A DNA stretch of 64,000 nt from Branchinecta lynchi (taxonomy: Eukaryota > Arthropoda > Branchiopoda > Anostraca > Branchinectidae), in the NCBI GenBank assembly GCA_023053575.1, contig JAKZAP010000005.1, positions 5,394,001 through 5,458,000 of the forward strand. Reading direction: 5' to 3'. This document shows, piece by piece, positions 36,085 through 46,893 of this stretch. Below the pieces are notes generated by a model. The model saw only the letters and a program-made list of their open reading frames with translations. It was not told the origin of the DNA and ran no database searches. Position numbers and translations under genes: made by a program. Each line of letters begins with the position of its first letter. Within the stretch, counting starts at the first letter, position 1.

Positions 36085-37670
36085 TGGTCGACAAAGTGTA
36101 CTGATCCTACAGGAGAACATCAGTTAGCAAGTTTTCTGATTTCGGCAATTCTTAGTCGACAAGTCCGCACAGGACAATTGGGTGGATGTAGCCGACGCTA
36201 GGATGCTAGTGAAGCAGCTTTTGTTTGAAATCTCTTTGAAATTATAGTGGTTGTGAGTTGCGGAACTAGACCACTAGACGAAGAAACTCGGTTGACAAAA
36301 AGGACAAGTGCTCAAAGGTGTGAACGAGCTACTGAAAATTCGGCTTGGTTTGCACCTCCGACCCAACATAACTAAAATCCTCAACGCATCATCTACATAG
36401 TTATACTTTAACCCTCAGAGGACCTAAAAAGAGGAGAGCTGAAACTTTCTTCCTTTTAGTTCCGTTGTTAGTACTTTCCCCCCACATCGTGCCTTTCCTT
36501 TCCCAGTTTTTTTTATCCCAAAAACCAACATTAGGAATAAGCACATGCCGTGTCCTATCGCGATATCGCCAGTCAGGAGGGTCCTGTGGGGCCAATTAGC
36601 TCATTCTCCACTTGGGAATGTTGGGTGTTTACGGGAATGAAATTGTACCTATTTGTTCACTTTCCTTCATCAATTTCCGTTGTTCTGATATTTAAAACTT
36701 CGGAAATTATTAATGTCTGTACTCTGGACATCCCGGCCCTACATGTCCCTGAATCAGAAGGGTGATTGGGAGGAGCCCACAATACACCTAAAGAGCTGCA
36801 TATGTGCCAAGTTTTGCCAACCTTTTCCAATTTTCGTCTTCTTGGGGTAGGAGTTTCGAAAGATGAAGCCTCTGGGCCCAGTTGTCATTAGTCCATCTGA
36901 GTGGGTGAGGTTCAGGGTTCAGTGGTAAGTCAAAGGGCTTAGATGCTAACGAGCACGAAAAGAAGGACCCGTTACAAAACATCCACAAGCGTCTCTGTTG
37001 TGCTTCGGCTTGGTTTCCAGGCACAATTATCTAGGTAGCGTAACACAGCAGATTTGGGGTCTCAAACCAGCCTAATTAGCTGGAGCATTGTTCATCGATG
37101 AAGTTAAGGTCTAAACTAAGTTGTATTGGACTTCCACACAAGCGTGACGTCACACCCATTTGATCTGTTTTACCTCAGAAAACGAAAAGTTGTAGTTTAT
37201 TCCTATCGGTGAATATTATATTTGAAATCATATATAGCGGCCAGCTAGGCGCCGGTTTACATTTTATAAAACGACCTAGGGATAGCAAAATCCTTTGTGG
37301 GGTCCTCAATCCCATGACATCATTATTTATGTAACGACTGTATGGAATTCAGATACAACTCAGTCAACAATTTTATTTGTCTAGGAGAACAGGACTTCCA
37401 CTCTTAAGAAAGAAGAAGAAAAGGAGAACAGGGGTCGTGCCTCCCTCGTTTTTTGCTAGTCACGAAAAAAAAGAGTAAGACGGATGGAGCCAGTGGTTTT
37501 GCCTTAAAAAAAGTACCAGAAAATAAATTTAAATAGTCCCAAAATTCTTTCCTTGGCAACCTTGATCCATCCTTGGACTATTAACAGTTCTAGCACAAAA
37601 CTGAGTTGGTTAAATAAAGCAACTAAAGTCTTCATATTATTTAATTCTGTTTTAGACGGGGTTTATTGTG
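36085..37670. other. Intron 3, no recognised feature
   Basis: Short frames only. Nothing resembling an exon of the ligand gene, whose frame is already complete. Confidence 0.45.
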
Positions 37671-37675
37671 TTTAC

Positions 37676-37830
37676 TTTACGTTTTTACTCTGACTGTTTG
37701 GGTTTGTGATATTTGTGAACAGGGGGATGTTTTGTTATGGAAACTGTTTAATTTACGTTTTTACTCTGACTGTTTGGGTTTAGGATATTTGTGAAATATT
37801 TGTGAATGTTCTGTTATGGAAACTTTTCGG
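37676..37830. repeat. ~76-bp tandem duplication
   Basis: TTTACGTTTTTACTCTGACT, then GTTTGGGTTT, recurs at 37676 and 37752; both are followed by GATATTTGTGAA and TGTTATGGAAACT. It lies in intron 3. Confidence 0.8.
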
Positions 37831-37898
37831 GGATGTTTTCGCTAGGAGCCGTTTTGGCAGAAATAACACTTCTTGGTCGAGGTGTACGAGTATACAAA

Positions 37899-38275
37899 AG
37901 TTTCGTTTTTGCAGATACCATGGTATCTGTTACCACGGTAACTGGATCCGTAATTAGTCGTTTTGCAGTTACTGTGGTATCTGATATACGGTTGCTCTGC
38001 AAAAACGGCAACTGACGAAATTGCGCTTTTCCAAGTCATCCCAAATGAAAAACTGATATTCAGTCACATACACATCACTAAGTGCCAAACTTCTTTCCCA
38101 CCAATTTGATAAAAACTGATGAAAGTGCAACGACTTTTTCAGATACCACGATGATTTACCACGGTCGAACCGTGGTATCTGAATATGAGATACCACGATA
38201 ACTGGCCAAATACCACGATAACTGCAAAAAAGCCTTTTGACCGTTAGATACCACAAAAACTGCAAAAACGCTTCT
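37899..38275. mobile_element. Family F palindromic element, copy F2
   Basis: Same content as F1 in reverse orientation, without the E insertion. Starts CGTTTTTGCAGATACC and ends CAAAAACTGCAAAAACG. It shows what F1 looked like before E1 inserted. It lies in intron 3. Confidence 0.75.
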
Positions 38276-38384
38276 TCAGCGACAAAGCCAAACTACCCAC
38301 TTCTACCAAACTACCCATCCGTGAAGGGTCGCAAGTGAAGGCTCGCTTGTTTCGGTAGTGCCTACTGTTTGGTTTGGGACGGGG

Positions 38385-38610
38385 GTTGGTGGCGTAACCC
38401 TGTAAGACAAGTCAAAGTCCACCCAGCTTCAAATGGGTACCTGGAGAAATCCGGGGAAGGTGACAGGAAGGGTGTGTGAAAGCACAGGATGGCTGGCACC
38501 CAACCCCCCATTGCACTTCCTGGCTGAGGGCCGGGAGTCGGAGATCAGCACCGCAAGCTTGGCCTGTCAAGGCTAGTGCTGATACCTTAACCTTTTACCT
38601 TTTTTTTTTA
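38385..38610 (+). repeat. Dispersed SINE-like repeat fragment in intron 3
   Basis: It contains CCAGCTTCAAATGGGTACCT, then AAATCCGGGGAAGG, and ends GCTAGTGCTGATACCTTAAC before a T-run. It resembles short dispersed repeats of invertebrate genomes in composition, but I cannot name the family and see no second copy in this window. Confidence 0.35.
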
Positions 38611-38823
38611 CCCACTTCCAGTTACTCCTACCTAGACCTTAAAGCCTTATATCAGCTTTATATTTTTTAATGACCCCTCCCCTGAATTTTGCAGAATGTG
38701 AGCCTTAGGAACATTAGGTTTTATCAACATTACCATGCTGTATGCAACGTGTTGCTCGAAAGGTGAGCTGACCAGCGCCTCGGTCCCATGGATCACGACG
38801 GTTGATAGAAACAGTGTAATTAC

Positions 38824-39039
38824 CCATGATCCGTCCTTTTCAGCATCATCTGTCACCACCAGGTGGTTCCCATCTGAGGTCTTCACAAATATGCCGTGGT
38901 TGGAGCTTGGGTTTCTAAACCAGCTATCGACAATTTCATGGACATCGATCTGGATCCATCCGCCATGTGGCAATAACTGAACCTTAACTTCTTTGGCCGG
39001 CTTTGATACTGGAGACTCTCCCTCCACTGCCCTTATCAC
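38824..39039 (-). CDS. MSTN/GDF11-like (myo): Myostatin/GDF11-like precursor, coding exon 3
   Basis: A 216-nt exon (72 codons, phase 0 at both ends) encoding residues 202-273, the C-terminal half of the latency propeptide. The acceptor is TTGTTAG (39041-39040) and the donor TGG|GTAATT (38823). It reads VIRAVEGESP, then GGWIQIDVHEIVDSWFRNPS, then SNHGIFVKTSDGNHLVVTDD. These match the vertebrate myostatin segment with SIDVKTVLQNWLKQP and SNLGIEIKA. The open frame runs past the donor to 38647, but that extension is intronic because the next exon joins in frame at 34120. The acceptor lies only 34 bp from a TTAA-flanked transposon, so branch point and pyrimidine tract must fit into that gap or lie in the transposon. 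Confidence 0.94.
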
Positions 39040-39077
39040 CTAACAAGAGAAGATTTGTATCTTACGAGCCAGCTTAA

Positions 39078-39736
39078 AACACAATGGACACTTCTAATGC
39101 TTTACTTTGTATTAAATGCTTCACAAATAAACATTTCCGACTTCCTTTAGAAGGCGCTACGAAAATCGGCCGTTTTCTTGTTATCCCTTGTCTTTACCTC
39201 TCTGGCATTTCGGCGATCCAAATCTTAGGAGCTGGGATATCGTGGCAGGAAAGTCAAAAACTCCCAGCAATGCTTGATATAAAAGGATATATTTGAGATG
39301 TCACCAAAGTCAAGCCGCAGATGCAGTTTACCTGATTGTTCTTGTCTTTCACCAGAAGTTCCATGGCTTAAAGTGCCTATTAAAAGTTTTCTTTGTGAAA
39401 TATTGTTGTGAAGCTTGATTATCTTGCTTTATAAAATGTATCAGAATATGCTTATAAAAAATAACATAGCTACAAAAATCATTTAAAACAAATAATCTAT
39501 TTAAATCTGAATTATACAAGCTGATTTATGCATAAAATAAAGAGCTACTAAGTACTGTAATATACATCACTTTTATCTTTGTCCAAGCTAGTAAACTAAG
39601 CATGTACTGGCCGAAAAAGTTACGCTTTGAAATATCAGAGAGGAAACTGTTGAAAAAGCTGCTGATCTAGGGGGTAAGCATTGTTCCTAGGTTGTTACAG
39701 AGTGGGATTGGGGTAGTTTGATGTGCCCATTGAACT
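39078..39736 (+). mobile_element. piggyBac-like TTAA element, copy C2 (659 bp), beside exon 3
   Basis: Flanked by TTAA on both sides (39074-39077 and 39737-39740), with ends AACACAATGGACAC and GTGCCCATTGAACT. It is homologous throughout to C1. The 70-codon frame MDTSNALL... differs from that of C1 at six residues. It sits in intron 2; its edge is 34-38 bp upstream of the exon 3 acceptor of the ligand gene. It is oriented opposite to the gene. Confidence 0.92.
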
Positions 39737-39937
39737 TTAAGGATCACGGACATAGAACGATATTTAGGGACAAATAACCCTTTCAGTATTATCTACTTTG
39801 CTACTACTAAATCACAAGCGTCTGGGGGAAAGAAACAACTAGCGACTGTTCACTAGAGAGATTTTTTGTTTCCGCAAAACCCATATGCTTCAGAGGCGTT
39901 ATTAGGGGGGGGGGGACCTACCATCTTGATACTTTGT

Positions 39938-41172
39938 TTTCGGGATCCCAAAACGTAAGTGGAGGGATACCTATGACATCTCAAAAATTGTCCGTCTGTC
40001 CACACGATAACTCTCGAGGGGATTGAGATATTTTGATGAAGCTTGGTGGAAGGATCCTTTGGGTCGGAGTACAGTTCAGCTTCGAAACTGGGCTCTGTAG
40101 CCCTATATTTAAGGGTGGGGGAGGGGTTTCAAATTAAGGGGCAAAACAAAAATTTGTGGAAAGCTATTGAGATCGTTGATTTAGGGGTAAGGAGACAGGC
40201 TGAATTCGAATATGAAATTTATTTTCTCGCCGGACAAATAGTTCAGCCGGAATCCGGCGAAAGCTGGAAAATTTGTGAAAAGTAAAAGTTTAGTACGAAG
40301 TTGATTAGAGGTTCGATTTAGGGGCAAGGAGACGTGCTGAGTCCGAATATGAAATTTATTTTCTTGCCGGACAATTAGTTTGACTGGATCCGGCCAAAAC
40401 CGGAGAATTTTCTTAAAAAGGAAAAGTTTTATTTAAACTTGATAAGATGTTCGATTTGCGGGTAAGAAGACATGCTGAATTTGATTGTGACAAATAATTT
40501 TCTCACCGGACGCATAGATCGCTCGGAATCCGGCTACAACCGGAAAATTTGTTAAAAGTAAAAGTTTAATCTGAAGTTGATTAGAGATTGGACGTAGGGG
40601 TAAGGAGACATGCTGAATTCGTTTTTGAGCTTTAGTTTTTTGCCAGATAATTAGTTTTTCCGGAATCCGGCCGAAGCCGGAAGTTGGGCAGAAGTAAGTA
40701 AGGAAGGAGATACGACGTAGGCTTTACATTGACAACCGAGCCCAACCAGCGCACGACCTTCTCCACTGCTTCCTGGCCAAAGATTGAAAATTAGTGTCTT
40801 TTTCTGTGCCTTTATGTGTTTTATTTTATTTTCTTATATTTACTCCGCTCTTTCGAAATGGCGGGTTACAAATAAATTACTTACTTACTTACTTATAGGG
40901 TAAAACACATGCTGAATTCATATTTGAATATTTGACACCGCAAAACGGATATCTGAATATATCTGAACTTGTTGAAATTTAGCTGGCGTATCCGATTTGC
41001 TCTGTCATATACGAACTTGGTCTTCTCCGATTATTACCATTGGCCTTAACCTGTTTGTAAATTTTAAAGTAAAAATATTTAAGAAGTCTACTGATCACCG
41101 AATGTCTACAAGACCGAATTGTCGAGAGCAAATATTAAATTTTGGGATCCCATCGAAACCTTTGGTCTTGTT
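39938..41172 (-). mobile_element. Family A element, copy A7 (in intron 2)
   Basis: Right end CGGGATCCCAAAACGTAAGT at 39942 and left end ATCGAAACCTTTGGTCTTG at 41172 on the minus strand, with four monomers (40242, 40380, 40530, 40660). Interrupted at about 40697-40898 by a separate insertion. Confidence 0.88.
40697..40898 (+). mobile_element. Short retroelement 3' end with (TTAC)n tail inside A7
   Basis: About 200 bp not found in other A copies. It ends GGGTTACAAATAAATTACTT and further ACTT units. A microsatellite tail and 5' truncation suggest a LINE or SINE insertion into family A copy A7. Confidence 0.55.
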
Positions 41173-41411
41173 TCCCTTATAAAAGGCAAAATACAAAGCA
41201 ATGACGTTACTGAGGCATGTTGGAAAACAGTTTAGATTTACCCCAACCCACAAAGAGTAACTAAATGTTTAGCCTGAGTTAGAAACCTGGAATGGGAGAC
41301 CAAAACTTATTTTTGCCATTTTAACAGAAATGGTGCGTCTGATTTGCTTGTATGCTCGAAAACTAGGTTATTTCATTTGGATCCAGGAGGTTCAGGACGG
41401 CTATTAGAACT

Positions 41412-42208
41412 GGGATCGACTAAAACCAGGAAGGGAAGGGAATGCGAGAAAAGCAGGAAGGCATACCAAAACCAGGAAGGGCATACTAAAACGAGGAAGG
41501 CTGTCGCCAGAATTCAATGCTGCGAAAATCTGGAAAGCCGCACCGTTCCCTTCCTCTATTTAGTATTCTTCGAGGGGTCGGCAAATTTTCAAATTCAAAG
41601 TTCACCATCCCTTCCTCGTTTTGGTATCCTGATATGGGTAGGCATTAAGTTCAATGAGGAGTCGGCAACTATACAAAATTGTAATTCACCTTTTCATTTC
41701 TCGTTCTGACGGTACGCGACTAAAATCGTCCGAGTCCAGCGAAGGGTCGTCAACTAAGATATTACAAGTCCACCATTTCCTTTCTCGTTTTAGTACCTTG
41801 AAAGTACAAAAACGAGGAAAGGAAATTGGAAATTATTCTTCTTTGAGGGGTCGGCAACTATCAAAATTTAAAGTCCCCCATTTCTTTCATCGTTTTAGTT
41901 GCTTTTACGGGTAGTACCTTAAAGTATTAAAACGAGGAAGGAAATGGTGGACTTAACATATCTCACTGAACTTGACGCCTATTCATGTCAGGATACTAAA
42001 ACAAGGAAGGCATAGGTGAGCTTTTAGTTTTAAAAGTTATAGACCCCTCGAATAATACTAAACAGAGGAAGGGAACGGTGAAGCTTTCCAGCTTTTCACA
42101 GCCTTGAATTCTGATGACATCCTTCCTCGTTTTAGCATTTGCATCCTAGTTTTAGTATGCTTCCTGCTTTTCCCGTGTTCCCTGTCCTTCCTGCTTTTAG
42201 TCGATCCC
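41412..42208. mobile_element. Family E long palindrome, copy E2 (in intron 2)
   Basis: Starts GGGATCGACTAAAACCAGG and ends TTTTAGTCGATCCC, folding back over 797 bp. Flanks ATTAGAACT (left) and ATTAGAACG (right) match at 8 of 9. The interior repeats GGGGTCGGCAACT and CTTCCTCGTTTTAGTA units. Frames found here are by-products of the palindrome. Confidence 0.85.
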
Positions 42209-42355
42209 ATTAGAACGGGTAGTACGGGCAGATCTTGATTCGGATCTTGATTCATTTTTCAGATCTTGATACGGCACTTTTTCAGATCTTGATCGCCTCA
42301 TCGAGCGATTAAAGTTTTAATTATTTTTATTTTATTTGTTTTAACTGCGGGTGTT

Positions 42356-44221
42356 TGGGATCCCAAAACATGCCTATGACATGATACCTATGACATGGCA
42401 AAAGTTGTCCGTCTGTCCGTCCGTCCGTCCGTTAGTAAGCCCGATAACTCTCGAAGGGAATGAGATATTTTGATGAAACTTGGTGTGAGGATTTGTTGGG
42501 TCGTCGGACCAGTCAAGTTCGTAAATGGGCTTTGTAGCCCTACATTTACGGGTGGGGGTTTAAACTAAGGGGCAAACAAAATATTTTGAAACAGCTGTTA
42601 AGTAGGTGTGATATCGAATCCCACTGTTGAGACCATTGTTAAGAATGTTATCCCACTTCTGGACCCCATTGTTAAGATGTTGAACCTGGAGGAAGTTTCC
42701 AACCCCTGTTCTTACACCTTGTTGAGAGGATGGACGAGTGGAGGCGAGGTTTAATGAAGATAAGGCTCCTGGGGTGTGGGCTGAAGACATTCTGACGACG
42801 TAGGTGCCCACTAGCCCCAGGACCAGTCAGGAAACCGGACAAAAGAGACAAGGGAAAGTCTCAGGGAATTCTATAGCTCAGCCGCAGTCAATCCAGAAAT
42901 CCCTAATCAAGCTGGTTCACCCATCCTAGCGAAGCTGGAATTCACATATCCAGTCAAGCCCGAGGCCTACTAGCCGAGATGGACCATAACGTCTATAGTT
43001 AATTTATCTCATGTAAATCGTGTACAAGAGCGTGACACATATAATATAGCACTAATGGGTCCCTAACTAAATATATAAACTGGTCCTTACCATAAACTCT
43101 CCTTGGCTGCGGATTCATTCCGTAGCCAAAATACTTAGAATGAAATGGATCAAAGCCTGACCTCGGATTAGCGAGCAGCTAACTGAAGCTAGGATAAAGA
43201 CCGAGTGAGTAATTGTCACGATGCCGGGAAATTAATGATGGTGATGGAAACCGAAGAGATATCGGTTTCCGGGGAATAACTAGGAGGACTATTGCAGAGC
43301 AAAGTGCTATGGGATGTCTCCATAACACAGCTAATGTGATAGTCGATTATGGGGTAAGAAGACATGCTGAGCACGATGGTGAAAACTATTTTGTCATCGG
43401 ACCAGTAGTTCGCCCGGAATTCGGCCAAAACCGGAAAGTTTGTTAAAAGTAAAAGTTTTATTTGAAGTTGATTAGATGTTCAATTTAGGGGTAGAAAGAC
43501 ATGCTGAAGACGATGGTGAAAACTATTTTCTCGACGGACAAGTAGTTCGCCCGGAATCCGGCCGAAACCGTAAAGTTTGTTAAAATTAGAAGTTTTATTT
43601 CGAGTTGATTAGATGTTCGATTTAAGGCAAGAAGACATGTTGAATCCGGAATCCGGCGAAAACCGGAAAGTTGGTTAAAAGTAAAAGTTTAATCTGAAGT
43701 TGATTTATTGTTTGATTTATGGGTAAAAAGACATGCCGAACACGATGGTGAAAATCATTTTCTCGCTGGACAACTAGTTCGCCCGGAATCCGGCAAAACA
43801 GGAAACTTTGTTAAAAGCAAAAGTTCGAGTAGATGACAGATTAAGGGGTAAGAAGGGAGGCTGAGTCGGTTTATGACAATGGTTTTTACCCGGACATATA
43901 ATTTTTCCGGAATCCGGTTGTAACCGGATTTTTTTTAAGTCAAACTTTTATTCAAATTTGATTAGATGTTCTTTATAGGGATAAGGAGATACGCTGGTTT
44001 TGTTTCTGTATTTTTTTGTTTGCTGGGCTAGTAGTTCGCTCGGAAATCGGCAGGAAGTCTCGGTCAGCATCGTCAAAATAGATATGGCTTATAGAGGTAT
44101 ATCTGAACTTGGTTTTCTCTGATGATTAGCCTGTCCAAGACTGGATCTGGCGAAGACAACACTCGATTGTCTGAATCAAATATTAGATTTTTGGGATCCC
44201 ATCGACACCTTTGGTCTTGTT
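42356..44221 (-). mobile_element. Family A element, copy A8 (in intron 2), split by a solo LTR
   Basis: Ends TTGGGATCCCAAAACATG (42356) and GGGATCCCATCGACACC followed by TTTGGTCTTG (44221). Six monomers lie between 43410 and 44050. Without the LTR it is about 1.13 kb and matches A3 closely, including the rare GGGTCGTCGGACCAGTCAAG block. Confidence 0.9.
42596..43327. mobile_element. Solo LTR (732 bp) inserted in A8
   Basis: Begins TGTTAAG and ends CATAACA (TGTTA/TAACA inverted ends), with a 4-bp duplication CAGC on both sides. Copy A3 has the uninterrupted sequence GAAACAGCTAATGTGATAG, an exact empty site. It contains a TATATAAAC motif near 43071. It is an LTR-retrotransposon long terminal repeat left after internal recombination; the family cannot be told without an internal region. 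Confidence 0.9.
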
Positions 44222-44683
44222 ATCTATCCAGGCGACTCATAGTGTACGTACAGGACTCGGTAACGGAATATTGTACAAAGAAGCGTGCTGATTCACAAGG
44301 CTATGCTAGGCCAGAGCTTGCTAAAACGATCGAAGCCAGCACGCTTGTTGATGACGCGGGTTAAAGTGATGAAACAGAGTAGGTCTTCGGCGTTGCTTTA
44401 AGGGGGTGGTCCGGTTGCAACATTATTTTCAGCCCAGACTACTGAGTTCTCCTCCCCTTAGATATTCCGTGACATACGGGCGTTCTCGTACCAGCTCAGG
44501 CTTTCGTGTAGCAACAACAATCGCTAAAGAAACTACTGACCCGTTCACTCGCAAGGTCGAATGCATGGATTAGACATTGTCTGAATTGTAGCTCAGCCTA
44601 AATGACAAAAATGTCTCCAGCTATTAGTTGTTCGGATCATATAAGTATGGCACTCGATATAAGATAAAAGACTTAAAGGTCAC

Positions 44684-44826
44684 CTGATAAATTTGTATCC
44701 AAATAAATCCGCTTGGCATTGTTGGTGTTGGTCGTAAGTGCAACCATAGGTGTGCTTTTCTAACATCTGATGTCAGAGCTTTTTCTGAGAATTTGAATTT
44801 GAGGATGCCCTTCAGTGTTTTTGACG
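44684..44826 (-). CDS. MSTN/GDF11-like (myo): Myostatin/GDF11-like precursor, coding exon 2 (short, newly assembled)
   Basis: A 143-nt exon encoding the propeptide core. It is bounded by acceptor TTTTCCAG (44828-44827) and donor CAG|GTGACC (44683-44682). Together with the single base left by exon 1 it completes 48 codons, so phases match on both sides (1 in, 0 out). The peptide contains LKFKFSEKALTSDVRKAHLW followed by LHLRPTPTMP and ends FIWIQIYQ. It aligns with the vertebrate myostatin segment that builds the propeptide arm domain (FKFSSK, KAQLWIYLRP, FVQILR). This is the segment missing between exons 1 and 3. It sits 13.1 kb from exon 1 and 5.6 kb from exon 3, on the expected strand and in order. 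No frameshift or stop is present. Confidence 0.92.
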
Positions 44827-44829
44827 CTG

Positions 44830-45490
44830 GAAAATAAGAGATCGGTTAGTCGATGGTTTATCTTTTATTTATTGGCTTATTTAGACAATGTCTTTTAACT
44901 TCTCCCCGGCATATTATTACTACAAAAGGGTGCATCTCTGACAAATTAAATAATGTGTTCCGTGTTGAGTGGCAGGCGTAACTTAAACCGAGACATAATT
45001 TATGCACATGAGGAGTTAGTAATTTTGAACTGTAGTATCTCTAATCGAAATATCTGTAAATTATATACCTAGATAAGGGTTTGGTAAATACATAGTGGAA
45101 CTACAGTCTAAAATTTAGCTAGGCTAATTTTCTGAACATTTAGTCAGATTAAGGGGTCATTAGCTATTTAACTGGTGTACTGGTATCGTATATATTAGTA
45201 TTTGTTAACCTTAGCGCCAATAGTGGTCAGCACAATACAAATTAAAGTGACCACAATAAGAATCGAAGGGTTTAAGCGTTCAGGGTTTTACTTTGTTCCT
45301 CTTTGCAGCAGATTGCTGTTCTTAACAGGAACCAGCTGTCCTGTCGTAAAAAGTGTATCAAACTCCATTCGGCTGGTTACGGGTGGTTGATCCCAAATAG
45401 AAGAAAATATTCATGTAAGGCGCTCCGAAGGTTGTATCCTTTTTGCGCCCTATACATTCACAGTTGTTCCGGAGTTTATCACATCCTCAG
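44830..45490. other. Intron 1 of the ligand gene next to exon 2: no recognised repeat
   Basis: Short frames only. The intron spans 57927-44827 on the minus strand (13101 bp) and is largely filled by the repeats listed to its right. Confidence 0.5.
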
Positions 45491-45491
45491 G

Positions 45492-46703
45492 AAACAAGAC
45501 CAAATGTTTCGATGGGATCCCAAAAACTTAATATTTGATCCAGACAATTGGGTCTTCTCAGACTCCTTGAACATTTTTACTATTAAAATTTAGAAACATA
45601 TTAAGGGCAAATGGCTAATCATCTAAGAAAACCAAGTTCAGGTATGGATTCAGCATGTGTGTTTGCCTATACAAGTCGATCTATTTGGACAGAACTGATC
45701 TCTGATTTCTGTCGAATTTCCGGTTTAGGCGAAATTCCGGGCGAAATACTTGTCCGGCAAAAAAAAAAGTCCAGAAACGAATTCAGCTTATCTACTTGAC
45801 GAACATCTAATCAACTTTGAATAAGAACTTATTGCTTTTAACAAGTTTTCCGGTTTCGTCCGGATTCTGGGCGAGCTACTTGTCAGGGAGGAAATTGATT
45901 TTCACATCAAAATAATCAGCATGTCTTCTTACTCCTGAATCGAACATCCAATCATCTTTAAATTTTTTTTTAGATTTTTCTTTTTTAGATATTCCTTCAG
46001 CCCCAGCTGACTGCGATTCATACTTGACGATGCAAAACGGATAAGTGATCTACATTTTATTAGAGCTTCTTCTTCTTTTCAGTGTGGCATCGGATCGGAG
46101 TTGTCCACTTTGCCTTTTCATGTCTGGGCTATGTTGCCATGCCTACTTATATAGACTCAAATAGGTCAATTGTCCTCAAAAAGGATATGATTGCCTTGAA
46201 GATTGAGGTTTCGGCTGAGGGGGAGAATGATGTGGACCAACTTCTTGAACAGGGAGACAGCTTGGGATCTATGGACGTTCAGATGTATCTGTTGATGGGA
46301 GCACTGGAGCTATAATTCGGCAAAAGTTTTCCTTCTAACAAACTTTCCGGTTTTGGCCGTATCCCGGACGACCGACGAGCTACTTGTTCGACGAGAAAAC
46401 GGTTTTCATCATCGTGTTCAGCATGTCGTCTTAGCCCTTACTTGACTATATCATTAGCTATTTACAAATATTTTGTTTCCCCTTAATTTGAACCCCGTCC
46501 CTTAAAGGTAAGGCTGTAGAGCCCATCTGCGAACTTGACCTTTCCCTCGACCCAAAGAATCCTAACACCAAGTTTCATCAAAATATCTCATTCCCTTCGA
46601 GAGTTATCGTGCTGACAGACAGACGGATGGACGGATAGACAGACGGACGGACTACTTTTGCGACGTCATAGGTATCCCTCCACTTACATTTTGGGATCCC
46701 AAG
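45492..46703 (+). mobile_element. Family A element, copy A9, carrying a foreign segment
   Basis: Starts ACAAGACCAAATGTTTCGAT and ends CTTACATTTTGGGATCCC, with three monomers (45720, 45850, 46350). Between monomers two and three, at about 45963-46323, lies ~360 bp that no other A copy has. It includes an apparent 3' splice site and open frame (next entry). Confidence 0.85.
46083..46315 (+). pseudogene. Apparent captured terminal exon inside A9 (unknown protein)
   Basis: A strong acceptor-like tract (CTTCTTCTTCTTTTCAG, ending 46082) leads directly into an open frame of about 77 codons that stops with TAA at 46313-46315. It reads WHRIGVVHFAFSCLGYVAMP, then IALKIEVSAEGENDVDQLLE and ends LMGALEL. 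Composition is protein-like (acidic helices, few rare residues) and unlike the flanking repeat. I do not recognise the protein. It could be a host gene fragment picked up by the element or part of another transposon. Confidence 0.4.
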
Positions 46704-46893
46704 AAGTTGTACAAAAACTGAGATTGAGTATTGTAACTTTCTGATGTATCTCCCCAAATCCCTCCGTAATCATAAATTGGTTTCAAACTTCATTATTCAG
46801 GGTAGCATCAACACCCTTCTTCGTTCACATTCAAATCGAACCACCGTCCACCAACATCCTGCCCTGCCAGCCTATGACATTATTAGCCAGTTT

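Noticed and set aside
38647..38823. Extension of the exon 3 open frame beyond 38824
   Set aside because: The frame stays open to 38647, but a GTAATT donor at 38823 joins in phase to the mature-ligand exon, and the extension has no similarity to the family.
46082..46315. Captured frame as a gene of its own with GTG start
   Set aside because: There is no upstream exon or promoter and it is embedded in a family A element; treated as an exon fragment instead.
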